From: Bacillota bacterium
GTDB taxonomy: Bacteria > Bacillota > Clostridia > Lachnospirales > Lachnospiraceae
Reading direction: 5' to 3'
DNA: 64,000 bases
Assembly: GCA_023408815.1 (NCBI GenBank)
Contig: JAEYJO010000074.1
Span: 1-64,000 of the forward strand
Below are positions 42,781 through 50,818 of the stretch, piece after piece. The first letter of the stretch is position 1; every line of letters begins with the position of its first letter. The position numbers were made by a program, and so were the translations under genes. The notes under the pieces were generated by a model. That model saw only the letters and a list, made by a program, of their open reading frames with translations, did not search any database and had not been told where the DNA came from.

Positions 42781-43650
42781 CTAAAAACTATTTACTTTTA
42801 CTGCTGTGCCAGTATCTCGCGCCCAATACTGCACCGTTCTGCTATCCACATGGACAAATGTATTATACTGAATAATTCCTTTGATACCTAAGGTCTGCGC
42901 GTATTTTGCAACCTGGGCCGGTGTCTTACCTTTTACTACAATATCGAAAGCTTGTCCTTTCGTATGATATGAGCCCACCGCGCCTCCTACCTTCTTATTA
43001 TAAGTGGCTGTCCGGTAAGCGCTATTAATCGTAACAGCTGCCCCGAAATAATCCCTTATCGCCTGGAGCTTATTCTGGACAAAATTAACGTCAATCAGAA
43101 TCTTATCCGAGCCGTCCTTGCATGCAAATTCTTTCACTTTAAAGTTTGCACTGATAGACTTTGCACCGTCTGCCTTGAGAGAATACTCTACTATACGCAC
43201 TGTGTCCGCTTCCGTACTGTTCCCTGCAGCCTGAAGGTATAAGTCTTGCTCGGCTTTACGACGACGCGTAAGTCCAGCAAGCGCTTTCCCACCAGCCTTA
43301 TTATACAATACAATCTTTTCAGCTATTACCGCACGGCTTCTTGTTCCATTGGCTGTTAGCTGGTCAATGCTGCCAATGTTATAGGCAAAGGAAACGAGGG
43401 CGTCAAATTCATTCTGCCGCCATTTATACTTACTGTCATATTTAATAACTTTAGCCTCAAACTTTTCAAGGTCCGCTTTTAAATAAGCATCCGCCTGCGC
43501 CTGTGTGATCTGCATTCCTGCTTTTACATCCGGTCCATAATGCCCGTACCCAATAGTATAATACGTTTCAGTCGCCACCGGCTTGTAAGCAGTCAATCGG
43601 CAACCTTCAAACCGTTTAATTAAATCGATTCCCGTCTGTGATGTTTTCAT
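42781..43650 (-). CDS. Two-domain endolysin: GH24 lysozyme and M15-type peptidase
   Basis: A 289-residue lysis enzyme. The N-terminal phage-lysozyme domain (about 1-145) has LIKRFEGCRLTAY with the catalytic Glu and YTIGYGHYG. The C-terminal domain (about 165-275) resembles M15 D-Ala-D-Ala/LD-carboxypeptidases: INSAYRTATYNKKVGGAVGS, then YHTKGQAFDIVV with zinc-binding His and Asp, then FVHVD with the last His. Glycan and peptide cleavage would be combined in one protein. No signal peptide is present, so a holin is needed. The ATG at 43650 overlaps the stop of the 24-residue peptide gene (ATGA). Confidence 0.9.
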   Translation of the reverse strand: MKTSQTGIDLIKRFEGCRLTAYKPVATETYYTIGYGHYGPDVKAGMQITQAQADAYLKADLEKFEAKVIKYDSKYKWRQNEFDALVSFAYNIGSIDQLTANGTRSRAVIAEKIVLYNKAGGKALAGLTRRRKAEQDLYLQAAGNSTEADTVRIVEYSLKADGAKSISANFKVKEFACKDGSDKILIDVNFVQNKLQAIRDYFGAAVTINSAYRTATYNKKVGGAVGSYHTKGQAFDIVVKGKTPAQVAKYAQTLGIKGIIQYNTFVHVDSRTVQYWARDTGTAVKVNSF

Positions 43651-43721
43651 TCGCATAATCCTTTCATATGATATCCGGCTATTGTTATAGCAATTCCGGC
43701 CAAAATAATAAGCGTAATCAT
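43647..43721 (-). CDS. 24-residue membrane peptide between the holin-like and endolysin genes
   Basis: An open frame of 25 codons. The start at 43721 has GGAGG 6 nt upstream, and the stop overlaps the endolysin ATG (ATGA). It begins one base after the stop of the holin-like gene. The product starts MITLIILAGIAITIAGYHMK and is one hydrophobic helix plus a short charged tail. The packing leaves no room for chance spacing, so it is probably translated. It may be a lysis accessory peptide or a translational coupler. Confidence 0.65.
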   Translation of the reverse strand: MITLIILAGIAITIAGYHMKGLCE

Positions 43722-43722
43722 C

Positions 43723-44124
43723 TTATTCCTCCAGCTGACTCTTCAGCTTTTCCACTTCTTTTTCCGCCTTGTTTTCTCCATATACATAATTGGCCAGCGT
43801 CCTATTATTGATTAAAATCGCCTTTGCCGTTTTCAGTGCATCCGTTACCCATAAACTAAACACATCAAAGGATATAATCCTCGCAACCCAGGTAAAGGCC
43901 GGAACTGCACAGAACATTCTCCATACCTCTCTTAGCTTGAGTTGCCCGGTGTCGCTTTGCAATGACCGCTCCGCTTCGATGCACGCTGATACGAGCCACT
44001 CTTTTATTTTTTCTACCTGCTTTTCGGTAGGAAGTCCGAAAAACCTGTATATTGCTACTCCAATAGTAATACCACACGCGGCTAACGCTACGATTAAAAA
44101 CCAATTTTCAGTCACCCAATTCAT
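43723..44124 (-). CDS. Phage membrane protein, holin-like
   Basis: A 133-residue protein with one N-terminal membrane helix (about 7-27, WFLIVALAACGITIGVAIYRF) and an amphipathic, charged C-terminal region. That region contains KEWLVSACIEAERSLQSDTG and VYGENKAEKEVEKLKSQ. I recall similar proteins just upstream of endolysins in Clostridial phages. Holin activity is inferred from position and topology only. It lies in a run of closely packed lysis genes. Confidence 0.7.
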   Translation of the reverse strand: MNWVTENWFLIVALAACGITIGVAIYRFFGLPTEKQVEKIKEWLVSACIEAERSLQSDTGQLKLREVWRMFCAVPAFTWVARIISFDVFSLWVTDALKTAKAILINNRTLANYVYGENKAEKEVEKLKSQLEE

Positions 44125-44126
44125 AA

Positions 44127-44399
44127 TTATTCCTCACTTTCTAGGCTTTCTAGCCTGCTGTAATCTTTGTTTTTTCTGCAATTTTCCGTTTTTGCTTTCC
44201 ATGTAATAAAACCCGAAAATACTGCTAATTCCGTATATGCACATGGAGGTATGACCGCCAGCGCACTCATATCAGTAATGCCAAGAATTCCACTTAATGC
44301 GGTTAATATAACAACTGCAACTACGATAAGGTGTACCGCTACAAAATTGTAATAATACATACGGTCTGTATATCCACGTCGAAATAATATTCGTTTCAC
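44127..44399 (-). CDS. Phage lysis-region membrane protein
   Basis: A 90-residue protein with two membrane helices (about 20-40 and 47-68) and a charged C-terminus rich in Lys and Glu, the topology of a class II holin. The start is GTG, two bases after the preceding stop (TGA then GTG). Its upstream neighbour is the coiled-coil XhlA-like gene. Either this or the 133-residue protein could be the pore-former. Confidence 0.7.
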   Translation of the reverse strand: MKRILFRRGYTDRMYYYNFVAVHLIVVAVVILTALSGILGITDMSALAVIPPCAYTELAVFSGFITWKAKTENCRKNKDYSRLESLESEE

Positions 44400-44654
44400 T
44401 CAGCCACCAGCTTCCTCTAAATTATCAATTCGATGATTTGCCACCTTAATCTTTTCTTCCTGCAAAGCAGTTATCTCCTCAAGTTTATAGGTGCGCTCAA
44501 TTACATTATTATGCTTATCAACTCGCTTAGTAAGCTCTGTTAGCTTATAATCAATTAAAGCTGTGGTCTTGCTATTTTGAAAATGATTATTTACTACGCA
44601 TACTGCAAGAGTTATTCCACTCGTAATCAGCGCCGCTATAACGGTTTCACTCAT
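44400..44654 (-). CDS. XhlA-like phage membrane protein
   Basis: An 84-residue protein with one N-terminal membrane helix (about 4-22) and a long charged coiled coil (about 30-80). The layout resembles the hemolysin XhlA family of PBSX-type lysis cassettes, but in reverse helix order compared with XhlA, so the match is loose. It is the first gene of the lysis cassette. Confidence 0.65.
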   Translation of the reverse strand: MSETVIAALITSGITLAVCVVNNHFQNSKTTALIDYKLTELTKRVDKHNNVIERTYKLEEITALQEEKIKVANHRIDNLEEAGG

Positions 44655-44679
44655 AATTTATCCTCATTTCCTATAAATC

Positions 44680-44712
44680 TAAAAGCCAGCAAAGGTTTCT
44701 CTTCACTGGCTC
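44680..44712 (-). terminator. Possible terminator between the fibre and lysis genes
   Basis: On the minus strand AGCCAGT pairs with GCTGGCT around a long loop and is followed by TTTTAGATTT. It could reduce read-through from the tail fibre genes into the lysis cassette. Confidence 0.5.
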
Positions 44713-44718
44713 TTGAAA

Positions 44719-44820
44719 TTATTTTGCTGCCCTATATAATTCTCTTACTATCCTTAGCAGAGTGTTAAGACTAAGGCCATTTGCTTTCAGGTCACTGATT
44801 ACTTTTCTTAGTTCTTCCAT
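44719..44820 (-). CDS. 33-residue phage peptide
   Basis: An open frame of 34 codons from ATG at 44820, with AAGGAGG 4 nt upstream. The product begins MEELRKVISDLKANGLSLNT and is an amphipathic helix with a basic end. It sits alone between the tail fibre gene and the lysis cassette, in the position where PBSX-like phages have the tiny xkdX gene, but the sequence is not recognisably XkdX. The ribosome site is strong, so translation is likely. Confidence 0.6.
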   Translation of the reverse strand: MEELRKVISDLKANGLSLNTLLRIVRELYRAAK

Positions 44821-44842
44821 ATAGCCTCCTTAAAAATACAGG

Positions 44843-45607
44843 TTAATTTCTATATAAAATAGTCATCTTGCATGCGTTACCACCTCCAAGATATAGCGCA
44901 TTACCATAACTTACGCTGATTACTCCAGTTTCGGCATTGTAGCTTGGTTTCATCCCATCCCGCCACACTTCTGGATTGCCACTCTCATACGTAGTCCCGT
45001 ATTTTGCAGCTGTAATGCCATCTGTTTGTATGTACACTTCTGCGTATATGCCAAAATCACAAGATGATGCATTGATAACCTCGTAGCCAGTCGTATCTCC
45101 AACAAACCACTCTCCAGGACTGTCTGTGAGACATATTTTCCTTATGTCATAAGGATTACCCAATTTTTTTGGTACTGAATCAGCACCTACCACATACTTT
45201 CCGGTGGCATCTTCATAAAAATACATACCTCCAAACTTATCATTTAATGTTTTACCTGCCCTTGCATCTAAAACATAACCATCAGCTGTAATCCCTAAAG
45301 TATTCGATACCCCCTTAAATGCTGCCGTACCTAAATCCGCAAACCATCTGCTTACCTTACCCGCAATAGTCGATAAAGTATCCTTGGATTGAAGGTTTGT
45401 CCGCGTGGAGGCCATTGTAAAAGTCACAGTATTATCACTTACCGGGCTTGTAGTGCTTGGCTTTGCTTTCAGTTCCGCTAATTCTGCGGCGGATATAAAT
45501 TGGCGGTTATCATCTGTTTCAACATTTTCAGCTAAAACACCAATTGGGAATTCGTGTACTTCTCCGTCATGTTCTTGTCTAATATTACTAATACAATTTT
45601 GGTCCAT
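44843..45607 (-). CDS. Phage tail fibre-like protein
   Basis: A 254-residue protein without membrane segments. A region near 105-130 contains DGYVLDARAGKTLNDKFGG, the repeat type found in tail fibre stalks. The Gly/Tyr/Thr-rich C-terminal half (about 170-254) is probably a receptor-binding tip. It lies after the larger fibre gene and a broken small gene, so it may be the distal fibre part or a second fibre. Confidence 0.75.
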   Translation of the reverse strand: MDQNCISNIRQEHDGEVHEFPIGVLAENVETDDNRQFISAAELAELKAKPSTTSPVSDNTVTFTMASTRTNLQSKDTLSTIAGKVSRWFADLGTAAFKGVSNTLGITADGYVLDARAGKTLNDKFGGMYFYEDATGKYVVGADSVPKKLGNPYDIRKICLTDSPGEWFVGDTTGYEVINASSCDFGIYAEVYIQTDGITAAKYGTTYESGNPEVWRDGMKPSYNAETGVISVSYGNALYLGGGNACKMTILYRN

Positions 45608-45624
45608 TTTTGCTCTCCTTATTT

Positions 45625-45855
45625 TTATTGAAATACTACTTCTAAAACGATGTTTGACTTTGTAACGGTTCTAGTTGTCGATGCGTTGTTTCTTAATTCG
45701 ATACCACAATATGCGGTATCTACTCCGCTACTTCCATACTTAGATTTTATTATCCCGTAATCTACAATAGCAGTTACCCCTACTATCGTTTTGAGTTATA
45801 AAGTCATCTATAATAATAGCCTTCCTTATCTAATAAACTCGATTACATTTGCCAT
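45625..45855 (-). pseudogene. Broken small tail-region gene with three single-base shifts
   Basis: A ribosome site (AAGGAG) and ATG at 45855 start a frame (MANVIEFI) that meets stops at codons 10, 16 and 20. It then runs open to a TAA at 45625 with a sensible C-terminal sequence (GVTAIVDYGIIK, ending TKSNIVLEVVFQ). Between the ends, DKEGYYY and DDFITQND read in the other two frames in turn. Dropping one base at each of three points (near 45831, 45809 and 45789) would join all pieces into one protein of about 75 residues. It was probably a structural or fibre accessory protein. Sequencing error is the alternative. Confidence 0.7.
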
Positions 45856-45871
45856 AATTTTATTCTCCTTT

Positions 45872-47575
45872 TCAATTGTCTTTGATTAGTATTGTTCCTC
45901 TTAAATTACTGTCTCCTTGACTTAGTTGTACTGATGTATCGCCCCGATTAAAAAATACACACGTATATACGTTAACAGGCATGGATTTATAAGTATATCC
46001 GTCTGCTTTGGTGAACGATGTAAATACTACCGACACCCATATTTTAGCATGATTCATGCCTATATGTAGCAAAGCCAAAGTCTCGCCGCCCGTTACAGTT
46101 TCGTCAATAACGATATTAAAACTTGATGAACTGTTAGCATTAATAGGGCTGATGCTAGTAGCGTCTGTACAGACTTTATCTGTGGTGTTAAAAGTAACAA
46201 ACCTTATAGCCGAAGATGGAAGATTCAATTCATGAAACAATATTCCGCTCGAACCTCCGCTATCGACTAGACCTTTCAACACTTTTCCTTGCGCCGCACT
46301 CAGAGCTTTCTCACTGTCATCCGTAACAAGATCGTCAGCAATTTCTACTACGGGAATAGAATTTATCTTATCATCCAGCACCTTACCCATAGTTGCATCC
46401 AAAGCATTTCCGGTGGTGGTGGCTAGGAGGTTGGCGGTAAGCATGGAGCGGTTAAGCATCGTACTCCACACGCCATCAACATTTCCACTACCGCCACTGA
46501 TGCGGATGTATTTAGTCCATATCCTTCCTCCCGATGTTCTTTCGTATGCCATTGCATGTACGTACCACGATGATGGTCTCCTTATGATTACGCCGCATGG
46601 AGATACGGGTAGTTCCGAGACTTCTGTGTCATTCAAGACAATCTCTGACCCATCCGCCATAGCCGTAGCAATCTCCAAACACGTCGCCGGGGCTGTTAAG
46701 CCGATATCCGCGAGGGACGTGTAATTCTTAAATTTCGTGCTGAACGTCCCATTACTTACACCTATTGTTATATCATCCGGCTTACCGATACCGTTTGTGG
46801 TGGGGGTCATGATTTGGACATCTGGTATGTCTATATCATGCGTATGAGATGTAATTGTACCTGTTAATTTTGCTTCAATTTCTGCTTTAGTAATATCGCT
46901 ATTCTTTTGAGCATCGGAAGGAGCATGAGCGGAATCAGCGTGAGTTTTGGCAGCATTCCAATTCGTTCGTTCAGTCACTGTGATATGTACAGTCGTATTG
47001 TCCTTATGCGCCTGAAACTCAACGTCACTTGCTTTATTTCCTATTGCTGTCTCAAGGGCTTCTACAACTGTTTGATTTTCTTCCATTGCATCGGCTATCT
47101 CTTTAAGCGTGTCCATGGTAGTTGGTGCGCCGTTGATTAAGTCGGATATTTTGGTATCTGTATATGCCGTAGCATTTTCGTATGCTCCGTCTGTTTCCGG
47201 CGTATATCCAAGGGCCGATGTTACATTAGCCTTGGTAATTTCATTTCGAATAGTTGCGGAAGACTTGTTTTCCACATTAGGGATTCCGAGGTTTTGTTTG
47301 GTAATATTTACCTTGCCGATTCGATATTCCGTTTCCGCTTCTCCTTTTACGCCCAATTCAGATATTTTTTCATTCGTGTGGGCTATTGCTTCTTGTAAGG
47401 CTTCGTCTGCACTCCCTATCGGGTCTGCTCCCACGTCTGCTGCAGTATAAGTTTTACTTTGTAATCCCTCGATCTTCTCTTCGGCATTTCGGATTCTCTC
47501 GGCAGCATTATCTTTTTCATAATTTCCTTCTGGTAATATCTGCGCTCCGCCTGCATATAATTGCTCTGTTGTCAT
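45872..47575 (-). CDS. Phage tail fibre protein
   Basis: A 567-residue structural protein. The N-terminal 120 residues are Ala/Glu-rich and helical. A stalk follows with fibre motifs: TKQNLGIPNVEN, HTHDIDIPDV (metal-binding HxH style), NALDATMGKVLDDKI and SEKALSAAQGKVLKGL. A Thr/Ser-rich beta C-terminus comes last. It is encoded right after the H-type N-terminal fibre protein and probably mediates host recognition. Confidence 0.88.
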   Translation of the reverse strand: MTTEQLYAGGAQILPEGNYEKDNAAERIRNAEEKIEGLQSKTYTAADVGADPIGSADEALQEAIAHTNEKISELGVKGEAETEYRIGKVNITKQNLGIPNVENKSSATIRNEITKANVTSALGYTPETDGAYENATAYTDTKISDLINGAPTTMDTLKEIADAMEENQTVVEALETAIGNKASDVEFQAHKDNTTVHITVTERTNWNAAKTHADSAHAPSDAQKNSDITKAEIEAKLTGTITSHTHDIDIPDVQIMTPTTNGIGKPDDITIGVSNGTFSTKFKNYTSLADIGLTAPATCLEIATAMADGSEIVLNDTEVSELPVSPCGVIIRRPSSWYVHAMAYERTSGGRIWTKYIRISGGSGNVDGVWSTMLNRSMLTANLLATTTGNALDATMGKVLDDKINSIPVVEIADDLVTDDSEKALSAAQGKVLKGLVDSGGSSGILFHELNLPSSAIRFVTFNTTDKVCTDATSISPINANSSSSFNIVIDETVTGGETLALLHIGMNHAKIWVSVVFTSFTKADGYTYKSMPVNVYTCVFFNRGDTSVQLSQGDSNLRGTILIKDN

Positions 47576-47591
47576 TTTCCCGTTCCTTTCT

Positions 47592-48176
47592 TCAGTAAGG
47601 CATTTGATTAACGATTAAACGGATTTCATTTTCCTCGTAAGCTCCCTCAGCGGTACCTATCGTTACCCTGCCATTTTGCCTAAGCTTTTCCCATATTGCT
47701 TCTGTGTCTTTTTTGGTTGCTGTGACGATATTAGGGTCAATCAGTAGCTCTACCGCATCTCCATTGATGAGAGCCATTTCCAACTCCAATCGCATCTCAT
47801 TTACTACGCCATCCGTGACTGTCACCTTGGGTGTTGCCGGACAATTACAGATGGCTATCATATGGCCCGCCTCATCAAAAACTCCCATTTCCCTTATTGT
47901 AAAACCGCCCGCATCGCCGGGGCATATAGCCGTCACGATTAATATGTTTGCTGCCTCTGGGCTAATTTCACAGGAGTTGATTGTCCCTCTCCAAGTCTCA
48001 TTCTTCAGTTCGGTCATTGATGTAACAGGACTATAATATTCCCCGTTTGCATCTCCTACTGCAAATTCTATGATTTTTACCTTTTTCCCTTCTGCAACGG
48101 ACAACATCATCAATTTATTTCCTATGTCTGTTACGACTGCGTCATAGGTTTTTGTAGTCTCATTCATTGTCACCAT
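47592..48176 (-). CDS. Phage tail-fibre N-terminal-domain protein (gpH/DUF3751-like)
   Basis: A 194-residue protein with the pattern of the fibre domain that docks on the baseplate: TDIGNKLMMLSVAEGKKVKI, EFAVGDANGEYYSP, ELKNETWRGTIN and GGFTIREMGVFDEAGHMIAI. In P2-like phages this is the start of the long gpH. Here it is a separate gene followed 16 nt later by the fibre gene. AAGGA lies 7 nt before the ATG. Confidence 0.82.
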   Translation of the reverse strand: MVTMNETTKTYDAVVTDIGNKLMMLSVAEGKKVKIIEFAVGDANGEYYSPVTSMTELKNETWRGTINSCEISPEAANILIVTAICPGDAGGFTIREMGVFDEAGHMIAICNCPATPKVTVTDGVVNEMRLELEMALINGDAVELLIDPNIVTATKKDTEAIWEKLRQNGRVTIGTAEGAYEENEIRLIVNQMPY

Positions 48177-48209
48177 CTTAATATCCTTCCTTTCTTTTTG
48201 CTTATTTCC

Positions 48210-48956
48210 TCACGGAGTAGTCCTCACAACGCGCCCGTTTTCTGATAGTACCCTTACTTTTTTACCTGATCCTGCCAACACATAAACATCATTTGGTCCT
48301 ATTTCGTCGCGTCCTTTTATTTTTATATGTTGGCTCAGTCTGAGGGTAGCGGATACGTGATCGTCTGAATTTGCTTGTATTTCCTCTGTCAACCGCGCCT
48401 TTATCTTTATGCAACATCCTATTCCACCTGCTGCCACCGTCTTGGAAATTGTCTTTGTGTGATATTTCCATATAATAGATTTCAAGTGTGAGCGAGTATT
48501 TTTAACATCTCTCAACGATTGCAGGAACCCTAGATATTTTTCCAGTGTCATATCCTGGCTTATAATATTAACCATCAACCGGAATAAATAAGGGTTTCCC
48601 TCGTACTGAAACCACTCTTCCACTTCTGCGCTTTGAAAGACAAAATCGGTAAGCTCTTTTACCGTTGATAGGGTACCCGCCTTGTAATACCATGGCAGAG
48701 TTCTTTTTATCATTTCCCGCTTTTCGGCCATAGTGAAGGTATCGCTATAATACTTTGTCCTCAGCTCTACCGCCAGTAGGTCAATAAGAGCCTCCTCCAG
48801 TATATCTACTGCCGCATAAACGCTTGATTGCTTTGTAGTATCAATGATCTGTTTTACTGTATTTGATATTGCATAGCTTATCGCCTGCGCTACTGGATCG
48901 GACTTTAAATTGTCCGGCATGATATCCGTTATCCCGCCATTATATAGATTAATCAC
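48210..48956 (-). CDS. Phage tail protein I (baseplate wedge)
   Basis: A 248-residue protein of the P2 gpI family. It has the typical N-terminal AIDLLAVELRTKYYSDTF-like stretch around residue 55 and RTLPWYYKAGTLSTVKEL, where the chain contacts gpJ. The last 90 residues (basic, KIKARLTEEI, LRLSQHIKIKG) are an extra tail that may bind the fibre. The start is GTG and overlaps the gpJ stop by 8 nt. Confidence 0.88.
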   Translation of the reverse strand: MINLYNGGITDIMPDNLKSDPVAQAISYAISNTVKQIIDTTKQSSVYAAVDILEEALIDLLAVELRTKYYSDTFTMAEKREMIKRTLPWYYKAGTLSTVKELTDFVFQSAEVEEWFQYEGNPYLFRLMVNIISQDMTLEKYLGFLQSLRDVKNTRSHLKSIIWKYHTKTISKTVAAGGIGCCIKIKARLTEEIQANSDDHVSATLRLSQHIKIKGRDEIGPNDVYVLAGSGKKVRVLSENGRVVRTTP

Positions 48957-50100
48957 GTTCTATGCCTCCAAACTCCACTTCTACATTATTTAGTACCGCC
49001 AGAGCTGCTTCTCCGATAACCAAAAAAGCAGGTTCCGAAACTTCTACTCGTTTCGCTCCTGCCTGCATGATGTAATGGTTTAACATGGATGGATTGATGT
49101 CTCTGCCTATCTGTGATTTTTGCCAGTAGGCGAATCCACTTACCGCCGCATCCACGTTTTTTTGTACTGCTGCCGCTTTATTCTTATCACTGTCATTAAT
49201 CCAGTATTTAATCTTTACATCATAAGGATATACTTCCGGAGCTGCAACGGTTACGTGATCGGTCAATGGACGTCTCTCCCCGTCCATCAGATATTCTTCC
49301 ACTCCATCAATCATTCCCTGCGCTGGCAGCTCCCCATCCTGAAGGATAAACCGTATATCCACCACTCCGGGCACCGGCGAGTACACCTTTACATCCTTGA
49401 TATCCGGGTTATACTCCTTTACCCAATAGCGATATGCATCATCCGGTCCCGCTGTACTATAAGAGGATGGCGCCAGATAAATCCTTTCGGCAAGGTTCGC
49501 ATCGCTTTCAATCTCTGCGCCCCCGCTGGAGGGCTGTATATTTCTCACTTCCGCAACATAGGGTATTTTATCCACCAGGACCTTAATCGCATCCACTTCA
49601 AAGTTATTACCAACTTCTCCAATCTCCGCACAAACAGCCGGCACGTCAACATATGTCTCCCCTATTGGTATGGCGCTCTCCTCTTCCGTATAAAAAAATA
49701 CGTTTCCTCCCGGCGTTACCCTTGTTCCCATGGGGATAATGATTGCTCCCGGCCTGGCCGCTGATAATGTAAATCGTATCTTTGTTTTAGCCGCTTCTCC
49801 CTCGTTTCTCACGATTCCCTTAAGAGCGCCCATATTGTCCAGATATTCACCAAAAGCATACTTTAGGAAGGATTGCTTGCCTGCGGCATCTATGTACTGC
49901 ATCCCTTGGTATAATTGCAGCGTAGCCGCATATAAGATAAGTCTCACGGGATCAGCTTGCGGCAGACTGATTTCCTGCCCTGTTAATTCGTAATATTTGC
50001 TTTGAAAATCGTTTATCATCTGGCTCTGCAAATCTTCCAATGATAGATTCTCAATAAAACTAATATCCGGATAATTATCCAACGTATTTCTTAGGCTCAT
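48949..50100 (-). CDS. Baseplate protein J
   Basis: A 383-residue protein of the gpJ/Mu gp47 family. Landmarks are RLILYAATLQLYQGMQYID in the N-terminal helical part, GTRVTPGGNVFFYTEEESAIP in the middle and YRYWVKEYNPDIKDVKVYSP further on. It forms the wedge of a contractile-tail baseplate with gpW and gpI. ATGA overlap with gpW shows tight coupling. Confidence 0.92.
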   Translation of the reverse strand: MSLRNTLDNYPDISFIENLSLEDLQSQMINDFQSKYYELTGQEISLPQADPVRLILYAATLQLYQGMQYIDAAGKQSFLKYAFGEYLDNMGALKGIVRNEGEAAKTKIRFTLSAARPGAIIIPMGTRVTPGGNVFFYTEEESAIPIGETYVDVPAVCAEIGEVGNNFEVDAIKVLVDKIPYVAEVRNIQPSSGGAEIESDANLAERIYLAPSSYSTAGPDDAYRYWVKEYNPDIKDVKVYSPVPGVVDIRFILQDGELPAQGMIDGVEEYLMDGERRPLTDHVTVAAPEVYPYDVKIKYWINDSDKNKAAAVQKNVDAAVSGFAYWQKSQIGRDINPSMLNHYIMQAGAKRVEVSEPAFLVIGEAALAVLNNVEVEFGGIERD

Positions 50101-50408
50101 ATTTCATCTCCCTTTACCAATGTGATAACCGGAATCATATTTCCGCTTTGACTGTCATACTCAAATGTTGCCTCTTTTACCTTTACCCTCGGCTCATACT
50201 TCCTCGTTTTCTTCATGGCTTCAAATACAAATTCGTTCTGCGCTACGGGAAGCGGTTTGTCGATAAAATCCCAATTAAGCCCGAAAGCGCGGTCAAGCGG
50301 CTGCTTCCCCTCCCTGGTGGAATATAAGGTTCGCAGGCACCGCGATATGCTCTCGATTTCCGGCGCATCATAGTCAAACCTTATTTGTATACTTCCAACA
50401 TCAATCAT
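50097..50408 (-). CDS. Baseplate wedge protein W (gp25-like)
   Basis: A 103-residue protein of the GPW/gp25 family. It contains CLRTLYSTREGKQPLDRAFGLNWDF, split here as a landmark around residues 20-45, and the EPRV motif (YEPRVKVKE) typical of the family. The start at 50408 has AAGGAG 6 nt upstream. Longer readings of this frame run back through the gpU gene and are not real. Confidence 0.9.
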   Translation of the reverse strand: MIDVGSIQIRFDYDAPEIESISRCLRTLYSTREGKQPLDRAFGLNWDFIDKPLPVAQNEFVFEAMKKTRKYEPRVKVKEATFEYDSQSGNMIPVITLVKGDEI

Positions 50409-50422
50409 GCCCTCTCCTTCCG

Positions 50423-50812
50423 CTATGCATACTCTTCCATTGTTATGGTCCCGGTAGCGATTGCCAGCTCTCCGCCGCTTAATATGGTGTCCCACTCCTC
50501 GCCCAGCGAAGAAATACAAAACCGGTTGTTTCCAACCGGTCTCCCTCCAATTATTAAATAATCAGTTTTACCTTCTTCAACGATACTTTCCATCTTCTCC
50601 AGCATTTCTCTCGGCCGGACTCCGTATATTGCATTTAATGTGATCGTAAACGTAATTTTTCTATTACCCGGCCCGTTAAATTCTAATACTTCTTTTCTTC
50701 CGATGATCGAGTGTCGGCTCCACCTTCCGCTCACCGTCTGCTTGAAACCTTTAAATGACAAAATTCTTTTATCGCTGGTTTCAAAAATTATATCTCCAAA
50801 TTTTCCAACCAT
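50423..50812 (-). CDS. Phage tail completion protein U (P2 gpU-like)
   Basis: A 129-residue protein of the P2 gpU family, starting MVGKFGDIIFETSDKRI and containing PREMLEKMESIVEEGKTDYLI. In P2 it caps the tail end. In this phage the gene lies between V and W, not beside T as in P2. The ribosome site is weak (AGGA adjoining the ATG), which suggests coupling to the upstream V gene. Confidence 0.85.
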   Translation of the reverse strand: MVGKFGDIIFETSDKRILSFKGFKQTVSGRWSRHSIIGRKEVLEFNGPGNRKITFTITLNAIYGVRPREMLEKMESIVEEGKTDYLIIGGRPVGNNRFCISSLGEEWDTILSGGELAIATGTITMEEYA

Positions 50813-50818
50813 TCCTGC

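Noticed and set aside
50409..50519. N-terminal extension of the gpW-like protein
   Set aside because: It overlaps gpU out of frame, and a good ribosome site precedes the ATG at 50408.
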